Shown here one piece after another: positions 6,533 to 7,646 of a stretch of DNA of 7,646 nucleotides. The notes under the pieces were generated by a model, which worked only from the letters and a program-made list of their open reading frames with translations, made no database searches and had not been told where the DNA came from. The stretch lies in assembly GCA_030539595.1 (NCBI GenBank), contig JAUNXW010000073.1, forward strand, positions 1 to 7,646. The letters run 5' to 3'. Position 1 is the stretch's first letter; each line of letters starts with the position of its first letter. The position numbers and the translations under genes are program-made. Origin of the DNA: Methanocorpusculum sp. GTDB taxonomy: Archaea > Halobacteriota > Methanomicrobia > Methanomicrobiales > Methanocorpusculaceae.

Positions 6533-6724
6533 TTAGTACCCCACAAACGGAATATCTCCGTCTTTTTTTCCGGCACGCAGTCCGAGAATCAGAAACAGAA
6601 GCGAAGCCGGCACTGAAACAATCATTACAACCGTCAGCACAGGATATAATTCCATGAAACAGGCTGATATTATACAGACGGCAAGACAGAGAACTGCCAA
6701 TATATAGTAAACTGATTTTTTCAT
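6533..6724 (-). CDS. ehaI: Small two-helix membrane protein, EhaI-like
   Basis: This is a 63-aa protein with two predicted membrane helices (residues of about 5-23 and 27-49) and a short charged tail (RAGKKDGD) ending in PFVGY. Its place between ehaH and ehaJ and its size fit EhaI, a small membrane subunit of the hydrogenase whose individual role is unknown. Sequence alone would not identify it, so the symbol depends on gene order. I placed the start at the ATG at 6724, one base after the ehaH stop, with GGTGGTG upstream. A start at 6751 would add nine residues overlapping ehaH. The stop (TAA) is one base before ehaJ. Confidence 0.75.
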   Translation of the reverse strand: MKKSVYYILAVLCLAVCIISACFMELYPVLTVVMIVSVPASLLFLILGLRAGKKDGDIPFVGY

Positions 6725-6725
6725 C

Positions 6726-7367
6726 TCACACCACCAGAAGAATTTCCACAACTCTTAAAAAGAGCAGGAGAGAACTCACGTGAATCATCAAAATGTATGG
6801 AGCTCCGGGCGCTCTTGTAATCTCAGCCTTTCCGATGTAAAAAGGCGCCATTCCTTCTCCGAGAACTCCAATAAGTATGAGGAGTTTAGCAATAAACGGA
6901 ACAGCCGCCGCTCCAGCGAGTTCCCAGATAGAAAGTGTTCCGCAGGTTGCCGCAACAATTGCAGCTCCGGCAAACAGCGGAACTGTTCCCATCATCACAA
7001 CAAGCCCGTAGGAAAATGCAGCCTTTAATACATGACCGTTTTTGACGGTTGCAACAATACCTATGTTTAAGACACCGATAAGTGCAGCAAACAAAGTGAA
7101 GTTGAAGATATCTCCGGAAACAATTGCCCCAATTGTTGCAACACCGCAGGCAAGAGCCGAAAATCTCTGGAACTTGGCTATGTCTTTCGGGATTTCTTTC
7201 AGATAGTATCCGTCAGTTCCAAAAACCATGTCAACCGGTTTTTCGGGTAACGAAATAAGAGCCAGAACCACAAACAATGCCGCGAAGGCAAACAGAACTA
7301 TCGTGTATTCAGACAGGTAGTGAACCATATCCCCAAGCGGGAACGAAGCAAGTATTCCTTCCATCAT
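6726..7367 (-). CDS. ehaH: Energy-converting hydrogenase membrane subunit, EhaH-like
   Basis: This is a 213-aa integral membrane protein with about five or six helices. It corresponds by position and character to EhaH, the conserved membrane subunit thought to be distantly related to the antiporter-like subunits NuoL/EchA and to take part in ion movement. It is much shorter than those relatives. A soluble-looking loop (about 41-66, with DMVFGTDGYYLKEIPKD) precedes the main hydrophobic block. A conserved-looking GEGMAPFYIGKAEITRAPGAP (about 170-190) precedes the last helix, with charged residues in a membrane context. Two ATGs lie in tandem at 7367 and 7364. The first gives an ATGA overlap with the upstream stop and sits six bases after GGTGA, so it is preferred. 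The gene ends one base before ehaI. Confidence 0.8.
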   Translation of the reverse strand: MMEGILASFPLGDMVHYLSEYTIVLFAFAALFVVLALISLPEKPVDMVFGTDGYYLKEIPKDIAKFQRFSALACGVATIGAIVSGDIFNFTLFAALIGVLNIGIVATVKNGHVLKAAFSYGLVVMMGTVPLFAGAAIVAATCGTLSIWELAGAAAVPFIAKLLILIGVLGEGMAPFYIGKAEITRAPGAPYILMIHVSSLLLFLRVVEILLVV

Positions 7368-7646
7368 TTGACTTCACCTCTCATAGTGCCCACAAGGGCA
7401 ATTTTTGCCATAACCTTTATTGTAATTCCAACAGCCGCCATAATCAGCGCCAAGAACCACTGGCTCGGGAAGATTATGAAGACTAAGAATGCAATTACCC
7501 ACAGAGCCCATGCATAAACCGAAGCTCTCTCGGTTGACAGGAAATTTTCCGTAGTCTGCTTTCCGAGGAAAAACAGCATCATACCGAGACCTGCGATAAG
7601 ACCGCCCGTAAATCCTGTGGAAAATATTCCGTATGCAACAAGAAGC
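7364..7646 (-). CDS. Membrane protein, C-terminal part, EhaG-like (runs off the right edge)
   Basis: The reading frame stays open from its TGA (7364-7366) to the window edge, so only the last 93 residues are seen. A local ATG pair at 7582/7579 is not the likely start: 21 further in-frame residues upstream continue a hydrophobic helix (LLVAYGIFSTGFTGGLIAGL). Visible features are that helix, a polar loop with KQTTENFLSTERA, and two more hydrophobic helices around WVIAFLVFIIF and FLALIMAAVGITI. It lies directly before ehaH, where EhaG is found in other eha operons, and so is probably another subunit of the membrane arm. The identity is by position only. Its stop overlaps the ehaH start as ATGA. 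Confidence 0.65.
   Translation of the reverse strand, partial: LLVAYGIFSTGFTGGLIAGLGMMLFFLGKQTTENFLSTERASVYAWALWVIAFLVFIIFPSQWFLALIMAAVGITIKVMAKIALVGTMRGEVK

Noticed and set aside
6788..6973. Minus-strand open frame of 61 codons within ehaH
   Set aside because: It overlaps ehaH on the same strand in another frame. It is hydrophilic with no family resemblance, while the ehaH frame shows a consistent membrane protein.

Overview
This window comes from a hydrogenotrophic methanogenic archaeon. It carries the distal part of an energy-converting [NiFe] hydrogenase A (Eha) operon that runs directly into two formylmethanofuran dehydrogenase genes (fwdA, fwdC), and an archaeal RNase P RNA gene on the opposite strand. 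Evidence for an archaeon: formylmethanofuran chemistry, Eha-type subunits, AGGAGG/GGTGA ribosome binding sites and an archaeal-looking RNase P RNA. By eye the base composition is moderate, somewhat below 50% GC. My best guess is an Eha-containing member of the Methanomicrobiales, but the order is an inference.

Layout. Positions 1-125 hold no supportable gene and should contain the rnpB promoter. Positions 126-432 (+ strand) are the RNase P RNA, closed by a 12-bp P1 helix with one mismatch. A short AT-rich gap (433-443) separates it tail-to-tail from the operon. The rest, from 7646 down to 444, is one tightly packed minus-strand operon. In transcription order it reads: ehaG-like (partial, enters from the right edge), ehaH, ehaI-like, ehaJ, one small membrane gene in the ehaK/L place, ehaM (DUF1959), ehaN (small subunit), ehaO (large subunit), a four-cluster polyferredoxin, fwdA and fwdC. 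Seven of the ten junctions are 4-nt ATGA stop/start overlaps. The other three have a single base between stop and start. Several starts were therefore moved to internal ATGs that sit at the upstream stop and, in most cases, behind a good ribosome binding site.

How the genes work together. The membrane subunits (G, H, I, J, K/L) form an ion-translocating module related to complex I. EhaN and EhaO form the hydrogen-oxidising catalytic module. Eha is known to use the ion gradient to drive uphill reduction of low-potential ferredoxin with H2. The first step of CO2-reducing methanogenesis, catalysed by formylmethanofuran dehydrogenase, needs such electrons. Here the polyferredoxin lies exactly between the hydrogenase and the Fwd genes, so the operon reads as a proposed electron path: H2, EhaNO, polyferredoxin, Fwd. 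The Mo/W-pterin subunits FwdB and FwdD are not in the window and must be encoded elsewhere.

The protein families are known. What deserves attention is their arrangement: the eha-polyferredoxin-fwdAC linkage, the hybrid look of the polyferredoxin, and the reduced K/L region.
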